7,971 bases of DNA from Vulcanimicrobiota bacterium (GTDB lineage: Bacteria > Vulcanimicrobiota > Vulcanimicrobiia > Vulcanimicrobiales > Vulcanimicrobiaceae): NCBI GenBank assembly GCA_013043945.1, contig JABEUW010000023.1, positions 1 through 7,971 of the forward strand, in the 5' to 3' direction. Every line of letters begins with the position of its first letter. The first letter of the stretch is position 1. The translations under genes were made by a program, and so were the position numbers. Below, in pieces: positions 1 to 6,778 of this stretch. Below the pieces are notes generated by a model, which made no database searches, was not told the origin of the DNA, and saw only the letters and a program-made list of their open reading frames with translations.

Positions 1-1
1 C

Positions 2-505
2 ATTCTCCGGGATCGCGAAACCTCGCTCGATGCACCCGGCGCCCGTTTGGAACAGAGCGCGCTCTTCTTGCCGACCGGCAGCGGGCACCTCGACGTTGCC
101 GCGACGGTTCGCCACGTCTCCGGGCACACCACGTCGCAGACCGTAGTGAAGGCCGCCGCCGGCGACAATGCGATCGCGCGCTTCCTCGGCAACATCGTAA
201 TTCTTCCGCACGCGGCCGGCAGCGATGCCTCGCTCCGCGACGACGCGCTCGTTCTCTCGCCGCACGCGCACATCGATTCGGTCCCCGCACTCGAGATCGC
301 GTGCAACGACGTTAAAGCCTATCACGGCGCGACGATCGGCGCGATCGACGACGAGCAGATCTTCTATCTTCGCTCGCGCGGCCTCGACGAAAACGAAGCG
401 CGCCGGACGATTGCGCTCGGATTCTTCGAGCCGACCGTCGATGCATTTCCCACCGCCGCACTGCGCGATGCGCTGACGCAGCGGATCGTCGAAACGCTAC
501 GATGA
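2..505 (+). CDS. sufD: SufD, Fe-S cluster assembly scaffold protein (C-terminal part, gene starts before the window)
   Basis: SufD is a subunit of the SufBCD complex, the cytosolic scaffold on which new iron-sulfur clusters are built. The reading frame is open from base 2, so the 5' end lies outside the window; a TTG at 47 is internal, not the start. About 167 residues are visible and they carry the signature of the SufB/SufD C-terminal beta-helix: a stretch ending PALEIACNDVKAYHGATIG, followed by the helical tail DEEQ-like DDEQIFYLRSRGL and a final GFF. The histidine of HGAT and the FYLRSRG motif are the strongest markers. SufB has a very similar C-terminus; I choose SufD because the gene sits directly before sufS and SufB is normally longer and further upstream. 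Its stop codon overlaps the sufS start by four bases (ATGA), which suggests translational coupling within one operon. Confidence 0.88.
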   Translation: MLRDRETSLDAPGARLEQSALFLPTGSGHLDVAATVRHVSGHTTSQTVVKAAAGDNAIARFLGNIVILPHAAGSDASLRDDALVLSPHAHIDSVPALEIACNDVKAYHGATIGAIDDEQIFYLRSRGLDENEARRTIALGFFEPTVDAFPTAALRDALTQRIVETLR

Positions 506-1761
506 ACCGCGGCGCAAGCGCGACGATCGCGACCGAACGTGAGGTTCGAGCGGATTTTCCGATCTTGCGAGAACGCACCTCGCGTGGGAAACCCTTGACC
601 TATCTCGACTCGGCTGCGACCTCTCAAAAGCCTCAGGTCGTCATCGATGCGCTCGATCGTTACTATCGCGAGTACAACGCAAACATCCATCGTGGGGTGT
701 ACGAGATCGCCGCTCGCGCGACCGATGCATTCGAAGAAGCGCGCGCAAAAGTCGCCCGTTTTCTCAATGCCGCCGAACCCGCCGAAATAATCTGGACGCG
801 CAATACAACCGAAGCGATCAACCTCGTTGCGTGGAGTTGGGGAGGCGCCAACCTGCATGCGGGCGACGTCATTCTCATATCGGAGCTCGAACATCACTCG
901 AATTTGGTTCCGTGGCAGCTGCTCGCCGAGCGCACCGGGGCGCAGTTGCGTTTCATTCCGGTCGACGAGCGAGGAGAGCTGATGCTCGGTAATCTCGATC
1001 GGTTGCTCGAAGGCTGTGCGCTCGTGGCCATCACTCACGTCAGCAACACGCTGGGCACCATACTTCCGATCGCCGAGATCGTCGCGCGCGCGCATGCCGC
1101 CGGAGCGATCGTTCTCGTCGATGGGGCGCAAGCGGCGCCGCACCTCGCGGTTGACGTGCGCGCACTCGATCTCGATTTCTATGCGCTCTCGGCGCACAAG
1201 ATGCTCGGCCCAACCGGAATCGGCATCCTCTATGGGAAACGGGCGCTTCTCGAAGCGATGCCCCCCTTCTTATCGGGCGGCGATATGATTCGCAGCGTCT
1301 CCTACGAGCGCTCGACCTTCAACGAATTGCCCTGGAAATTCGAGGCCGGCACCTCGAATATCGCCGATGCAATCGCTTTCGGCACCGCGATCGATTATCT
1401 CGAGGCCTACGGAATGGGGAACGTACGGTCGCACGAACGCGCGCTGCTCGCCTATGCCTACGAACGGCTCGCCCCGCTGGAAGAGCGCGGCCTCGCGATC
1501 TACGGCCCGCACGATGTCGATCGCTCCTCCGGTGTCATCTCGATGAATTTTGCCGATATTCACGCCCATGACCTCGCCTCGATCCTCGATACCGAAGGAG
1601 TTTGCATTCGCGCAGGGCACCACTGTACGATGCCGCTGATGGGACGCCTCGACGTCGCCGCCACCGCGCGCGCCTCGTTCTACATCTACAACGATCGAAA
1701 CGACGTCGACGCCCTCGTCGCCGGCCTAGAAAAAGCGGCAACGATCTTTCGGATTTCGTAA
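502..1761 (+). CDS. sufS: SufS, PLP-dependent cysteine desulfurase
   Basis: SufS takes sulfur from L-cysteine, releasing alanine, and holds it as a persulfide that is passed to SufU for iron-sulfur cluster assembly. The 419-residue length fits class II (SufS/CsdA) desulfurases. Visible motifs in order are ELEHHSNLVPWQ, THVSNTLGT, VDGAQAAPH, SAHKMLGPTGIGILYGK with the PLP-binding lysine at about residue 233, FEAGTSNIA, and RAGHHCTMPLM with the catalytic cysteine at about residue 375. The short loop after that cysteine is typical of the SufS group and differs from IscS/NifS. The ATG start lies inside the sufD stop (4-nt overlap), so it is probably translated by coupling. sufU follows after 23 bases. 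Confidence 0.97.
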   Translation: MNRGASATIATEREVRADFPILRERTSRGKPLTYLDSAATSQKPQVVIDALDRYYREYNANIHRGVYEIAARATDAFEEARAKVARFLNAAEPAEIIWTRNTTEAINLVAWSWGGANLHAGDVILISELEHHSNLVPWQLLAERTGAQLRFIPVDERGELMLGNLDRLLEGCALVAITHVSNTLGTILPIAEIVARAHAAGAIVLVDGAQAAPHLAVDVRALDLDFYALSAHKMLGPTGIGILYGKRALLEAMPPFLSGGDMIRSVSYERSTFNELPWKFEAGTSNIADAIAFGTAIDYLEAYGMGNVRSHERALLAYAYERLAPLEERGLAIYGPHDVDRSSGVISMNFADIHAHDLASILDTEGVCIRAGHHCTMPLMGRLDVAATARASFYIYNDRNDVDALVAGLEKAATIFRIS

Positions 1762-1772
1762 GCGAGGCTCTT

Positions 1773-1777
1773 AAGGA
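1773..1777 (+). promoter_or_regulatory. Ribosome binding site of sufU
   Basis: AAGGA lies 7 nt before the ATG at 1785. It decides the sufU start: the frame stays open upstream into sufS without another credible start, and the conserved SufU N-terminus begins exactly here (MDDFYRDFILDHYRNPRNFG). Confidence 0.75.
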
Positions 1778-1784
1778 CATAACG

Positions 1785-2174
1785 ATGGACGACTTTTACC
1801 GCGATTTCATTCTCGATCACTACCGCAACCCACGGAATTTTGGGCATCTACCCGCACCCGATGCGGTCGCCGAGGATCGCAATCCGCTCTGCGGCGATGA
1901 AATGCGCGTGGAGATCGAGTTAGACGACGCAGGGAACGTCAGCGATATCCGCTTCTCGGGGAAGGGCTGCGCGATCTCGCAAGCATCGGCCTCGATGCTC
2001 ATCGAGAACGCCAAGGGAAAGTCGCTCGAGAACCTTATCGCGCTAGGCGAAGCGAACGTGCTGGAGAACGTCGGCATCGATATTAGCCCGACGCGCATGA
2101 AGTGCGCGATGCTCGGGCTCGGCGTCCTCAAGAGTGCGGCGCTCGCCGGACTCGCTAAGGCACACCCGGAATAG
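1785..2174 (+). CDS. sufU: SufU-like sulfur acceptor / Fe-S assembly protein, short form
   Basis: This protein accepts sulfur from SufS and supplies it to the SufBCD scaffold. It has 129 residues and starts MDDFYRDFILDHYRNPRNFG, a hallmark of the IscU/SufU fold (NifU_N family). The metal/sulfur ligands are present: Cys36 and Asp38 in NPLCGDEM, Cys62 in GKGCAISQAS, and Cys107 in RMKCAML. The GCAISQAS motif and the position directly after sufS point to SufU. The spacing between Cys62 and Cys107 is 45 residues, close to E. coli IscU (C63-C106). Typical SufU proteins such as that of B. subtilis have an extra segment of about 18-20 residues there (C66-C128), so this one lacks the classic SufU insertion. 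The gene ends with TAG, and its last 20 bases overlap the end of a convergent gene on the other strand. No terminator is visible between them. Confidence 0.92.
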   Translation: MDDFYRDFILDHYRNPRNFGHLPAPDAVAEDRNPLCGDEMRVEIELDDAGNVSDIRFSGKGCAISQASASMLIENAKGKSLENLIALGEANVLENVGIDISPTRMKCAMLGLGVLKSAALAGLAKAHPE

Positions 2175-2910
2175 TCGAACTCGCCTGGTGCGAGAGAATG
2201 CGGCCATTCCCGCCTCGTTCGCCGACGAGAAACGACATGACGTAGTGCTTAACCCCGACGATAATATTCGCCGTAACGCTCTGGGCGCCGCCGGTCGCAG
2301 GAGCGCTCGTCACCGAAGTTATCTGCAGCGTACCGTCGATGAACGAGTCCGGGCTCCCCGCAGCGAGTAACGCACTCGCCCCGGATGTATCGCCGCGCGC
2401 GAGATCGGCGAGATAGACGCGCACCAAGGCACGTGCCGCCGATCCAGCGACCGCCGCAGATGGCACCGGACTCGGGCGTGCCGTACGTTCGATCGATACC
2501 TTGGGCTTCTTCGCAACCGCACGCGGCGTCGCCGCAGCGCTCGGCTTCGGGCTCGGCGCCACCGTGGAAGTCGGCGTCGGCGAAGCGCTCGCGGAGGGCG
2601 AAGGCCGAGCGCTTGCTGTCGGCGTCGGCTTCGGGCTCGGCGTCAACTTCGGCTTCGGCGTCAACTTCGGCTTCGGCGTCCTCTTCGGCGTCGGCGTCGC
2701 AACCGGCGCGAGCGTCGGCGTCTCGGTGGGGACCGGCGAGATACTCGGGAGGCTCGTGGGCAGATGTGCGTGCATCGCCGTGAGCCGCCCGGCAAAACCG
2801 CCGATAGCAAGCCCCGCGAGCACGACCAAAAGCCCGAGAAGTAGGACCGGCATCCAACCGCCTCCCTCCGGAGGCTGTTCGCGACGGCGACGGTTTGATA
2901 GATCGTTCAT
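2155..2910 (-). CDS. Membrane-anchored protein with proline-rich linker and small C-terminal domain, unknown function
   Basis: I do not recognise the family. The 251-residue protein has a short basic, cytoplasmic N-terminus (NDLSNRRRR), one membrane helix at about residues 19-43, then an extended Pro/Thr/Lys/Ser/Ala-rich linker at about 51-151 with TPKPKL and PTPT/SPSAS runs. A globular part follows at about 152-251 (ALVRVYLADLARGDTSGASALLAAG...), with a helix-then-strands pattern that could be a small NTF2-like domain; that fold is only inferred. The layout suggests a domain held away from the membrane, outside the cytoplasm. The ATG at 2910 has no clear ribosome binding site. The gene converges on sufU, overlapping its end by 20 bases, and diverges from the operon starting near 2958. 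A much longer open frame on the opposite strand is a shadow created by the biased linker codons. Confidence 0.75.
   Translation of the reverse strand: MNDLSNRRRREQPPEGGGWMPVLLLGLLVVLAGLAIGGFAGRLTAMHAHLPTSLPSISPVPTETPTLAPVATPTPKRTPKPKLTPKPKLTPSPKPTPTASARPSPSASASPTPTSTVAPSPKPSAAATPRAVAKKPKVSIERTARPSPVPSAAVAGSAARALVRVYLADLARGDTSGASALLAAGSPDSFIDGTLQITSVTSAPATGGAQSVTANIIVGVKHYVMSFLVGERGGNGRILSHQASSTIPGVP
2641..2676 (-). repeat. Perfect 18-bp tandem duplication in the linker coding sequence
   Basis: The 18-bp unit beginning CGTCAACTTCGGCTTCGG (+ strand) occurs twice without mismatch, at 2641-2658 and 2659-2676, with related degenerate copies on both sides. It encodes two identical copies of a six-residue Pro/Lys repeat (PKPKLT). 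In-frame units like this can change linker length by slippage without breaking the gene. Confidence 0.85.
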
Positions 2911-2957
2911 GACGTTGTACCGAGGAAGTACGCGCTACGGGCAGGCTGATCCTCGAT

Positions 2958-3302
2958 TTGACGGCGAAGTACCCCCGCGTGATCCACGTGAGGGTTCCGC
3001 TCGATCTCAATGCCATCGCCGACGGCGATGCAAGTGCATTCGCGCTAGCGACGCCGCTCTCGCTCGTGCAGATCCTCGCGCTTGCGGTGCGTCAGAGCAT
3101 CGGGGAGCGCGCTCCGCGCGATCTCTTCGAACGAAACTTCGAGCGTACGCTTGCCGCCCTCGACTCCGGGGATATCACCGTCACCGTCGACGGCCGGGAG
3201 TGTCGGCGGCTCGACGACGTCATCGTCTGCGGAACCAATGCGTCGGTGAGGTTTTTCCTCAGCCACGCACGCCTCTCGTCGATCGCCGCGTTCTTCCGCT
3301 AA
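2958..3302 (+). CDS. Small conserved-looking soluble protein of unknown function, first gene of a three-gene operon
   Basis: The product has up to 114 residues with no signal peptide and no membrane helix. It is mixed alpha/beta: a strand region (VIHVRVPLDL), a helical middle (LSLVQILALAVRQSIG...DLFERNFERTLAALDSG), a strand pair (DITVTVDGRECRRLDDVIVCG), and a C-terminal helix. I recognise no family. The start is uncertain. TTG at 2958 is the first usual start after an in-frame TGA at 2910-2912, with a weak GGCAGG upstream; GTG codons at 2979 and 2985 are alternatives. The next gene starts 6 bases after the stop. Support for a real gene is the compact operon arrangement, codon use like its neighbours and the lack of a better frame. 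Confidence 0.6.
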   Translation: MTAKYPRVIHVRVPLDLNAIADGDASAFALATPLSLVQILALAVRQSIGERAPRDLFERNFERTLAALDSGDITVTVDGRECRRLDDVIVCGTNASVRFFLSHARLSSIAAFFR

Positions 3303-3308
3303 CCTCGC

Positions 3309-3983
3309 GTGCCTCAGCAGCGGACGACGCTCTCGGCGATTCTACGAGAGGCCTTCGGGCGCTTGCACGATCGTTGGGCCGGAACGCTCGGCGCAACGGC
3401 GATCGCCTGCGCTCTCGGATTGGCGATCGCTCGCGCACCGATGCAACCACTCGTCGCCGAGAGCGCGGCGCAGCTCATCGCCCTCCCACTGCTTGCAAGC
3501 TTCATCTATCTCTGGGTGACCGATCTTCCCGACGGATCGCCCCGCTCGCTGAGCAACGCCCTCGAACGCTTGCTCGAGCGATCGTGGGCGGTGCTGTTAA
3601 TCGATCTTGCACTCTCGCTCATTCAGGCGCTCACCGCGGCACCGAGCATGATTCTCTGGGATTTGCTGCTCGTGCCGCTCCTCGCCGCGACGATCTATGC
3701 AGATGTCGCAGCAACGCTCGATAGCGATATTCCGACGATCGCACTCCTTCCGCACGCGGCTGCGCGCACGTTCTCACTGGCACTACACGCACGCAATTTC
3801 GGGCGTATGTGCCTACTGCTCGCCGCGCAATTCGGCTTACAGGCAATCCTTTTGGAGATCGCGGTCATTCTGCCGCACGGCTCGCGCAACGCAGGCACGC
3901 TGGTACTCGCGATCCTCGCGCAAGTCGCGCTGGCGGCAGTGACCGCCCGTGCGTTCGTCGAAGCATCTACACCGCATCCATGA
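3309..3983 (+). CDS. Integral membrane protein with about six transmembrane helices, unknown function
   Basis: This 224-residue hydrophobic protein has predicted membrane segments at about residues 24-43, 52-70, 93-112, 115-135, 164-188 and 193-212, by eye. The first 20 residues are amphipathic and basic (LREAFGRLHDRW), like the N-terminus of six-helix families such as YciC-like or glycerophosphodiesterase membrane domains. That likeness is general and I do not assign a family. The start is GTG, 6 nt after the upstream stop. The last four bases overlap the start of the next gene (ATGA), so the two are probably translated together. A membrane protein followed by a secreted protein suggests a shared role in the cell envelope. 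Confidence 0.72.
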   Translation: MPQQRTTLSAILREAFGRLHDRWAGTLGATAIACALGLAIARAPMQPLVAESAAQLIALPLLASFIYLWVTDLPDGSPRSLSNALERLLERSWAVLLIDLALSLIQALTAAPSMILWDLLLVPLLAATIYADVAATLDSDIPTIALLPHAAARTFSLALHARNFGRMCLLLAAQFGLQAILLEIAVILPHGSRNAGTLVLAILAQVALAAVTARAFVEASTPHP

Positions 3984-4744
3984 AAGCTATCCTCGGCGCG
4001 CTCTTCTCTCTTCTGCTGCTCGGCGTACATGCAGCGACGCCGTGCTCCTCGCCGCTCTCGCGTTTTCGCGGAGAGGACGCCTACACGATCGGCGGCCGAA
4101 ACGTGATGACGGTTCTCTACAGTGGAACGCAGAGCCTCACCGTGCGCCCCGACGGACCGAACTTGCGTCTCGAAAACGTCATCGAGTATACGAAAACGCT
4201 CGGCTCGCGCGTCCACCATAAAACCGCCCGCGTCGTCCGATTGCTCACCCCCGATCTCCGCGAAATTCGTACCTCGCTCAACCAAGACGAAGACTCGCTC
4301 TCTTTGCTCGACCAGCCTTTTGCCGCGCGCATCGACGCCAAAACGCTCGCCGCACTCGCCGGACTCAAACAATCGATCCCATTCACTGCCTCGTCACCGC
4401 TGGGCGGAGCGCCGCTCCACGGCACCCTTCGCACCGCTGATATGCTCGCGAAGCTCCCCTCAGGCGGCGTACGCGTTGCCTTTACCGCATCGGGGCCCAT
4501 GCGCGGGCCGCTGCCGGAGCTTCCGACGGCGAGTATCGACGGCACGATCTCGCTCGTCGGCACCGCCGAATACGACGCAGTTGGCGCGCTGGTACGCCTT
4601 CGGAGCCGCCTGCGCATTCACGGCGTGCTCGCCGCATCGGGGCAGAGCGGCCCGATCGAGATTCTTTACGCGCGACGTTTCGCACCCGATTGTTCGCCCG
4701 CCCCGGAAACCTCCGCATCGCCGGTTCCGACGCCCTCGCCGTAA
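3980..4744 (+). CDS. Secreted protein of unknown function, last gene of the operon
   Basis: The 254-residue product begins with a clear Sec signal peptide: one lysine, a leucine-rich core (ILGALFSLLLLG) and a VHA cleavage site around residue 18. Two cysteines in the mature part, near residues 22 and 238, bracket the domain and could form a disulfide; this is inference. The middle is rich in alternating strands (NVMTVLYSGTQSLTVRP, IDGTISLVGTAEYD, LVRLRSRLRIHGVL), suggesting a beta fold that might bind a lipid or other hydrophobic ligand. The tail is Pro/Ser/Thr-rich (SASPVPTPSP). I know no family for it. The ATG at 3980 overlaps the upstream stop by four bases and sits exactly where the signal peptide begins, which settles the start although the frame is open further upstream. 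Confidence 0.75.
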   Translation: MKAILGALFSLLLLGVHAATPCSSPLSRFRGEDAYTIGGRNVMTVLYSGTQSLTVRPDGPNLRLENVIEYTKTLGSRVHHKTARVVRLLTPDLREIRTSLNQDEDSLSLLDQPFAARIDAKTLAALAGLKQSIPFTASSPLGGAPLHGTLRTADMLAKLPSGGVRVAFTASGPMRGPLPELPTASIDGTISLVGTAEYDAVGALVRLRSRLRIHGVLAASGQSGPIEILYARRFAPDCSPAPETSASPVPTPSP

Positions 4745-4983
4745 ACGACTTTAGCTGACGCCGCCCTTAGAAGGTAGATTCCCGCGCTGCACCGTCGAGT
4801 CGGCGCGACACTGTGCGCTATAGAATTTCGTGCCCGCGATTATCACCATACCGTTGCGACCACAATCGAGGGTTTGAGGATATTGCAAAGCAACGCGCAC
4901 GCCGTTAGCGTCGTGCCAACTTAGGGTCGCTTGCCCGCGACCAACCTACCCGGCAGTCCTTGGCTTATCTACAAATTTGGTTG
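4745..4983. other. Interval without a confident gene; holds one weak - strand coding-like stretch
   Basis: This interval separates the envelope operon from the interrupted gene. GC falls visibly here. No tRNA, no hairpin with a T-run and no convincing promoter was seen. On the - strand, 4751-4945 is open for 64 codons between two stops and reads like protein (LSWHDANGVRVALQYPQTLD...AGTKFYSAQCRAD), but it has no good start: only internal GTG and ATG codons. It could be the end of a decayed gene lying downstream of the interrupted one. Confidence 0.5.
4751..4945 (-). pseudogene. Possible remnant of a small protein gene
   Basis: Sixty-four codons are open between a TAG at 4946-4948 and the TAA at 4751-4753. 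The translation has the mixed composition of a real protein, with alternating strand-like stretches, two cysteines and several glycines, and without the Arg/Ser/Ala bias of shadow frames. The frame also continues upstream of the TAG as ...TTKFVDKPRTAG, so a longer gene may have been broken there. No ATG occurs in the first half and no family is recognised. It lies just downstream of, and in the same direction as, the interrupted DUF6941-like gene, but in a different frame. Confidence 0.25.
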
Positions 4984-5109
4984 TCAGACGACCGCTTCGT
5001 TGAAACGAGGCACGACGACGGTCTCGAACTCGATTGTGCCGCACAACTCACCGTTGGCAAAGATGTTAAACGTATGAATCCCAGATTCAGTGAACGTGAG
5101 CCCTCTTAG
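4984..5109 (-). pseudogene. DUF6941-like gene, 3' part (separated from its 5' part by the insertion)
   Basis: The fragment encodes the C-terminal third of a small all-beta protein: LRGLTFTESGIHTFNIFANGELCGTIEFETVVVP. This is the pattern of the DUF6941-type C-terminus, in which a phrase like 'LxFpepGxYxFxixvDGExlgtxxlxV' closes the domain (family named from memory, function unknown). The frame runs on artificially into the mobile element as far as 5202, but residues beyond the leucine at 5107-5109 are encoded by the insertion end. Joining this fragment at CTTAG to the 5' part at 7476-7748 gives a continuous frame. It ends with TGA at 4984-4986. Confidence 0.72.
5105..5109. repeat. Left copy of the 5-bp target-site duplication (CTTAG)
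   Basis: CTTAG directly abuts the presumed left end of the IS1380 element at 5110 and recurs at 7476-7480. Deleting the DNA between plus one copy restores the reading frame of the interrupted gene. Duplications of 4-5 bp are known for IS1380-family elements; ISEcp1 makes 5 bp. Confidence 0.7.
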
Positions 5110-5130
5110 CCCGCATTCACCAGATGAACG
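5110..5130 (+). repeat. Left terminal inverted repeat of the IS1380 element
   Basis: It starts CCCGCATTC and contains the core CCAGATG at 5120-5126 followed by ..CG. Against the reverse complement of 6728-6748 it matches at 13 of 21 positions, counted by eye, including the whole 7-bp core at the same distance from the tip. Confidence 0.6.
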
Positions 5131-5137
5131 CGTAAAG

Positions 5138-5169
5138 TTGCTGCACGTTCGCGGCGATTTGGCTATACT
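5138..5169 (+). promoter_or_regulatory. Possible transposase promoter
   Basis: TATACT at 5164-5169 is a good -10 box. The -35 is weak: TTGCTG at 5138-5143 leaves a 20-nt spacer, longer than ideal. It points at the transposase gene, with a start of transcription expected about 30 bases before the GTG. Confidence 0.35.
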
Positions 5170-5204
5170 TAGCAAGTGATTTGCGCTGATGATGTAACGC
5201 TAAA

Positions 5205-6560
5205 GTGACGAACCCGACGGGTGAAGCTCAAGACGGCGTTCTGAGACCCGATTTCGACCGTCGTATCATGCTTGAGTTTCGCGGATCGGTTGTCACGTCG
5301 GATGCGGGTCTGCTCGCGTATCGCGAACTCGATGATGCACTTGGATTGACTCCGTCAGCCGGTAAACGTCTTGCCGATGCACGCACGGGCAAGAACGGTC
5401 GGCACGCGCTCGTTGGCATGTTCCGCCAATCGGTTTTCGGCAGACTTGCCGGATACGAAGACGTGAACGATGCGTTGCGCTTGCGTCATGACCCCGCCAT
5501 GCGCTGGATCATCGGTGGCAACGCAGCGAAAGGTTCGGGCGCGTCGCCGAGTCAGATGGGGCGGTTCGAAACGAACTGGTTGGCAAAGCCTGAAAACCTC
5601 GCAACGCTCACCGATCTCTCGGGTCATTGGATCGACCGGGTTGCGAAGCGCCGTTCATGTAAGCGCGTCGTACTCGACATGGATTCATCCGTCAGCCCAA
5701 CGCATGGCGATCAAGAGAAGAGCGTGTGGAACGGACATTTCGGTTGTACCTGCTACCATCCGCTCTTCGTGTTCAACCAATTCGGGGATATGGAACGATG
5801 CGCTCTGAGGCCGGGCAACGTGCATAGTGCCGACGGCTGGGAGGACGTTCTCAAGCCGATCATTGCCCGCTATCAAGGCGCAGTCGAGCGCATCGCCTTC
5901 CGAGGCGACGCCGCCTTCGCGCAGCCGAACATGTACGAGTTCTTAGAATCCGAAGGAATTGAGTACGCGATTCGGCTTCCGGCAAATCAGATTCTCCAAG
6001 CGCGAATCGATCATCTGCTGAAACGTCCGGTTGGGCGACCGCCGCATCAGGTTCAGCGATTCTACAAGAGCTTTCACTACAAGGCGGCGAGTTGGTCCCA
6101 TTCTCGGCGAGTCGTCGCCAAAGTGGAATGGCATCTCGGAGAGTTGTTCCCTCGCGTCGGATTCATCGTCACGAACTTGGGCTACTCATCGAAACATATC
6201 GTCAGGTTTTACAACCAGCGCGGAACGTGCGAGCAATGGATCAAAGAAGGCAAAGGGGCGATCAAGTGGACGCGCCTTTCGTGTAGCTCGTTCAACGCAA
6301 ATGCCGTTCGCCTGCAGCTTCATGCACTCGCATACAATCTCGGGAACTTCATTCGCACGCTCGCGATACCCGAAGCGATTGAAAAGTGGTCGCTCACGAG
6401 CCTTCGCGAGAAACTGATCAAGGTCGGTGCAAAGGTTGTCAGGCACGGTCGCTACGTCGCCTTTCAGATAACCGAGGTTGCGATCTCACGGCAGTTGTTC
6501 GCTGCGATCATGCAGAGAATCGCCGCTTTGCGATCGCCTCCAATGGCAACGGCAACATGA
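5205..6560 (+). CDS. IS1380-family DDE transposase
   Basis: This 451-residue protein cuts and rejoins the ends of the insertion sequence. IS1380-type features are the N-terminal region with SDAGLLAYRELDDALGLT and KNGRHALVGMFRQSVFGRLAGYEDVNDA, then the RNase H-like core: VVLDMDSS (Asp near 158), followed by WNGHFGCTCYHPLFVFNQFGD, FRGDAAFAQP (Asp near 235), and YNQRGTCEQWIKEGK (Glu near 343) before a helical tail. These three acidic residues are the likely DDE triad. Length and motifs are complete, with no frameshift, so the enzyme is probably active. The GTG at 5205 is the first start after an in-frame TGA at 5190-5192; no clear Shine-Dalgarno sequence precedes it, which is common for transposases. 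Codon use and GC are a little lower than in the SUF block. Confidence 0.95.
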   Translation: MTNPTGEAQDGVLRPDFDRRIMLEFRGSVVTSDAGLLAYRELDDALGLTPSAGKRLADARTGKNGRHALVGMFRQSVFGRLAGYEDVNDALRLRHDPAMRWIIGGNAAKGSGASPSQMGRFETNWLAKPENLATLTDLSGHWIDRVAKRRSCKRVVLDMDSSVSPTHGDQEKSVWNGHFGCTCYHPLFVFNQFGDMERCALRPGNVHSADGWEDVLKPIIARYQGAVERIAFRGDAAFAQPNMYEFLESEGIEYAIRLPANQILQARIDHLLKRPVGRPPHQVQRFYKSFHYKAASWSHSRRVVAKVEWHLGELFPRVGFIVTNLGYSSKHIVRFYNQRGTCEQWIKEGKGAIKWTRLSCSSFNANAVRLQLHALAYNLGNFIRTLAIPEAIEKWSLTSLREKLIKVGAKVVRHGRYVAFQITEVAISRQLFAAIMQRIAALRSPPMATAT

Positions 6561-6727
6561 GCACCCCGGCGATGGTGTACGGCCGGAAAACGACGGGAGA
6601 ACTATGCCCTTTTGTGCACCCAATCGGCTTTTTCGGTGTTCGGTGGCGCATACGTCCGTCTCGCGCGCCCCAAACGGAGTCCAAAACCCCAATCACATCG
6701 CCGGGCGACGCTCCACATGCAGGCAAC

Positions 6728-6748
6728 CGGGCATCTGGGGTAAAAAGG
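6728..6748 (-). repeat. Right terminal inverted repeat of the IS1380 element
   Basis: Read on the - strand it begins CCTTTTTACC and carries CCAGATG followed by ..CG, with the core at the same distance from the tip as in the left repeat (positions 11-17). The remaining positions have diverged, so the exact outer base is uncertain by a few bases. Confidence 0.5.
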
Positions 6749-6749
6749 C

Positions 6750-6778
6750 TTGTCCATATGGGGAATACCCGCTGTAAT
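6750..6778 (+). promoter_or_regulatory. Promoter-like site at the edge of the IS, facing the passenger gene
   Basis: TTGTCC (6750-6755) and TGTAAT (6773-6778) are spaced by exactly 17 bases, close to the sigma-70 consensus at both boxes. The -35 begins two bases outside the IS terminal repeat. Transcription would start near 6785, leaving a leader of about 160 nt before the ATG at 6943. Confidence 0.45.

Larger units (their letters stand above)
5110..6748 (+). mobile_element. Insertion sequence, IS1380 family, intact transposase
   Basis: The element is about 1639 bp, the usual size for IS1380 members (1.6-1.7 kb). The transposase occupies 5205-6560. About 95 bp of leader with a promoter-like site lie before it, and about 190 bp of non-coding DNA follow. 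The boundaries come from imperfect terminal repeats that share CC at the tip and a CCAGATG core, and from the left target repeat. The 5 bases beyond the right end (CTTGT) do not repeat the left flank (CTTAG), so the element did not land here as the bare IS alone. Confidence 0.7.

Noticed and set aside
364..1197. A 277-codon open frame on the - strand opposite sufD/sufS
   Set aside because: The + strand there encodes unmistakable sufD and sufS; the antisense protein has no recognisable features.
2501..3724. A 407-codon open frame on the + strand opposite the proline-rich gene
   Set aside because: Its translation is low-complexity Gly/Val then Arg/Ala/Ser-rich; it is the complement of the biased linker codons and runs across two better-supported genes in another frame.
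3695..4372. A 225-codon open frame on the - strand opposite the membrane and secreted protein genes
   Set aside because: Its composition is Arg/Ala/Glu-rich as expected for a shadow, and the + strand genes have clear membrane helices and a signal peptide.
6749..6753. Target duplication for the IS alone (CTTGT versus CTTAG)
   Set aside because: Only the first three bases agree; the exact CTTAG copy lies at 7476-7480 and also restores the gene.
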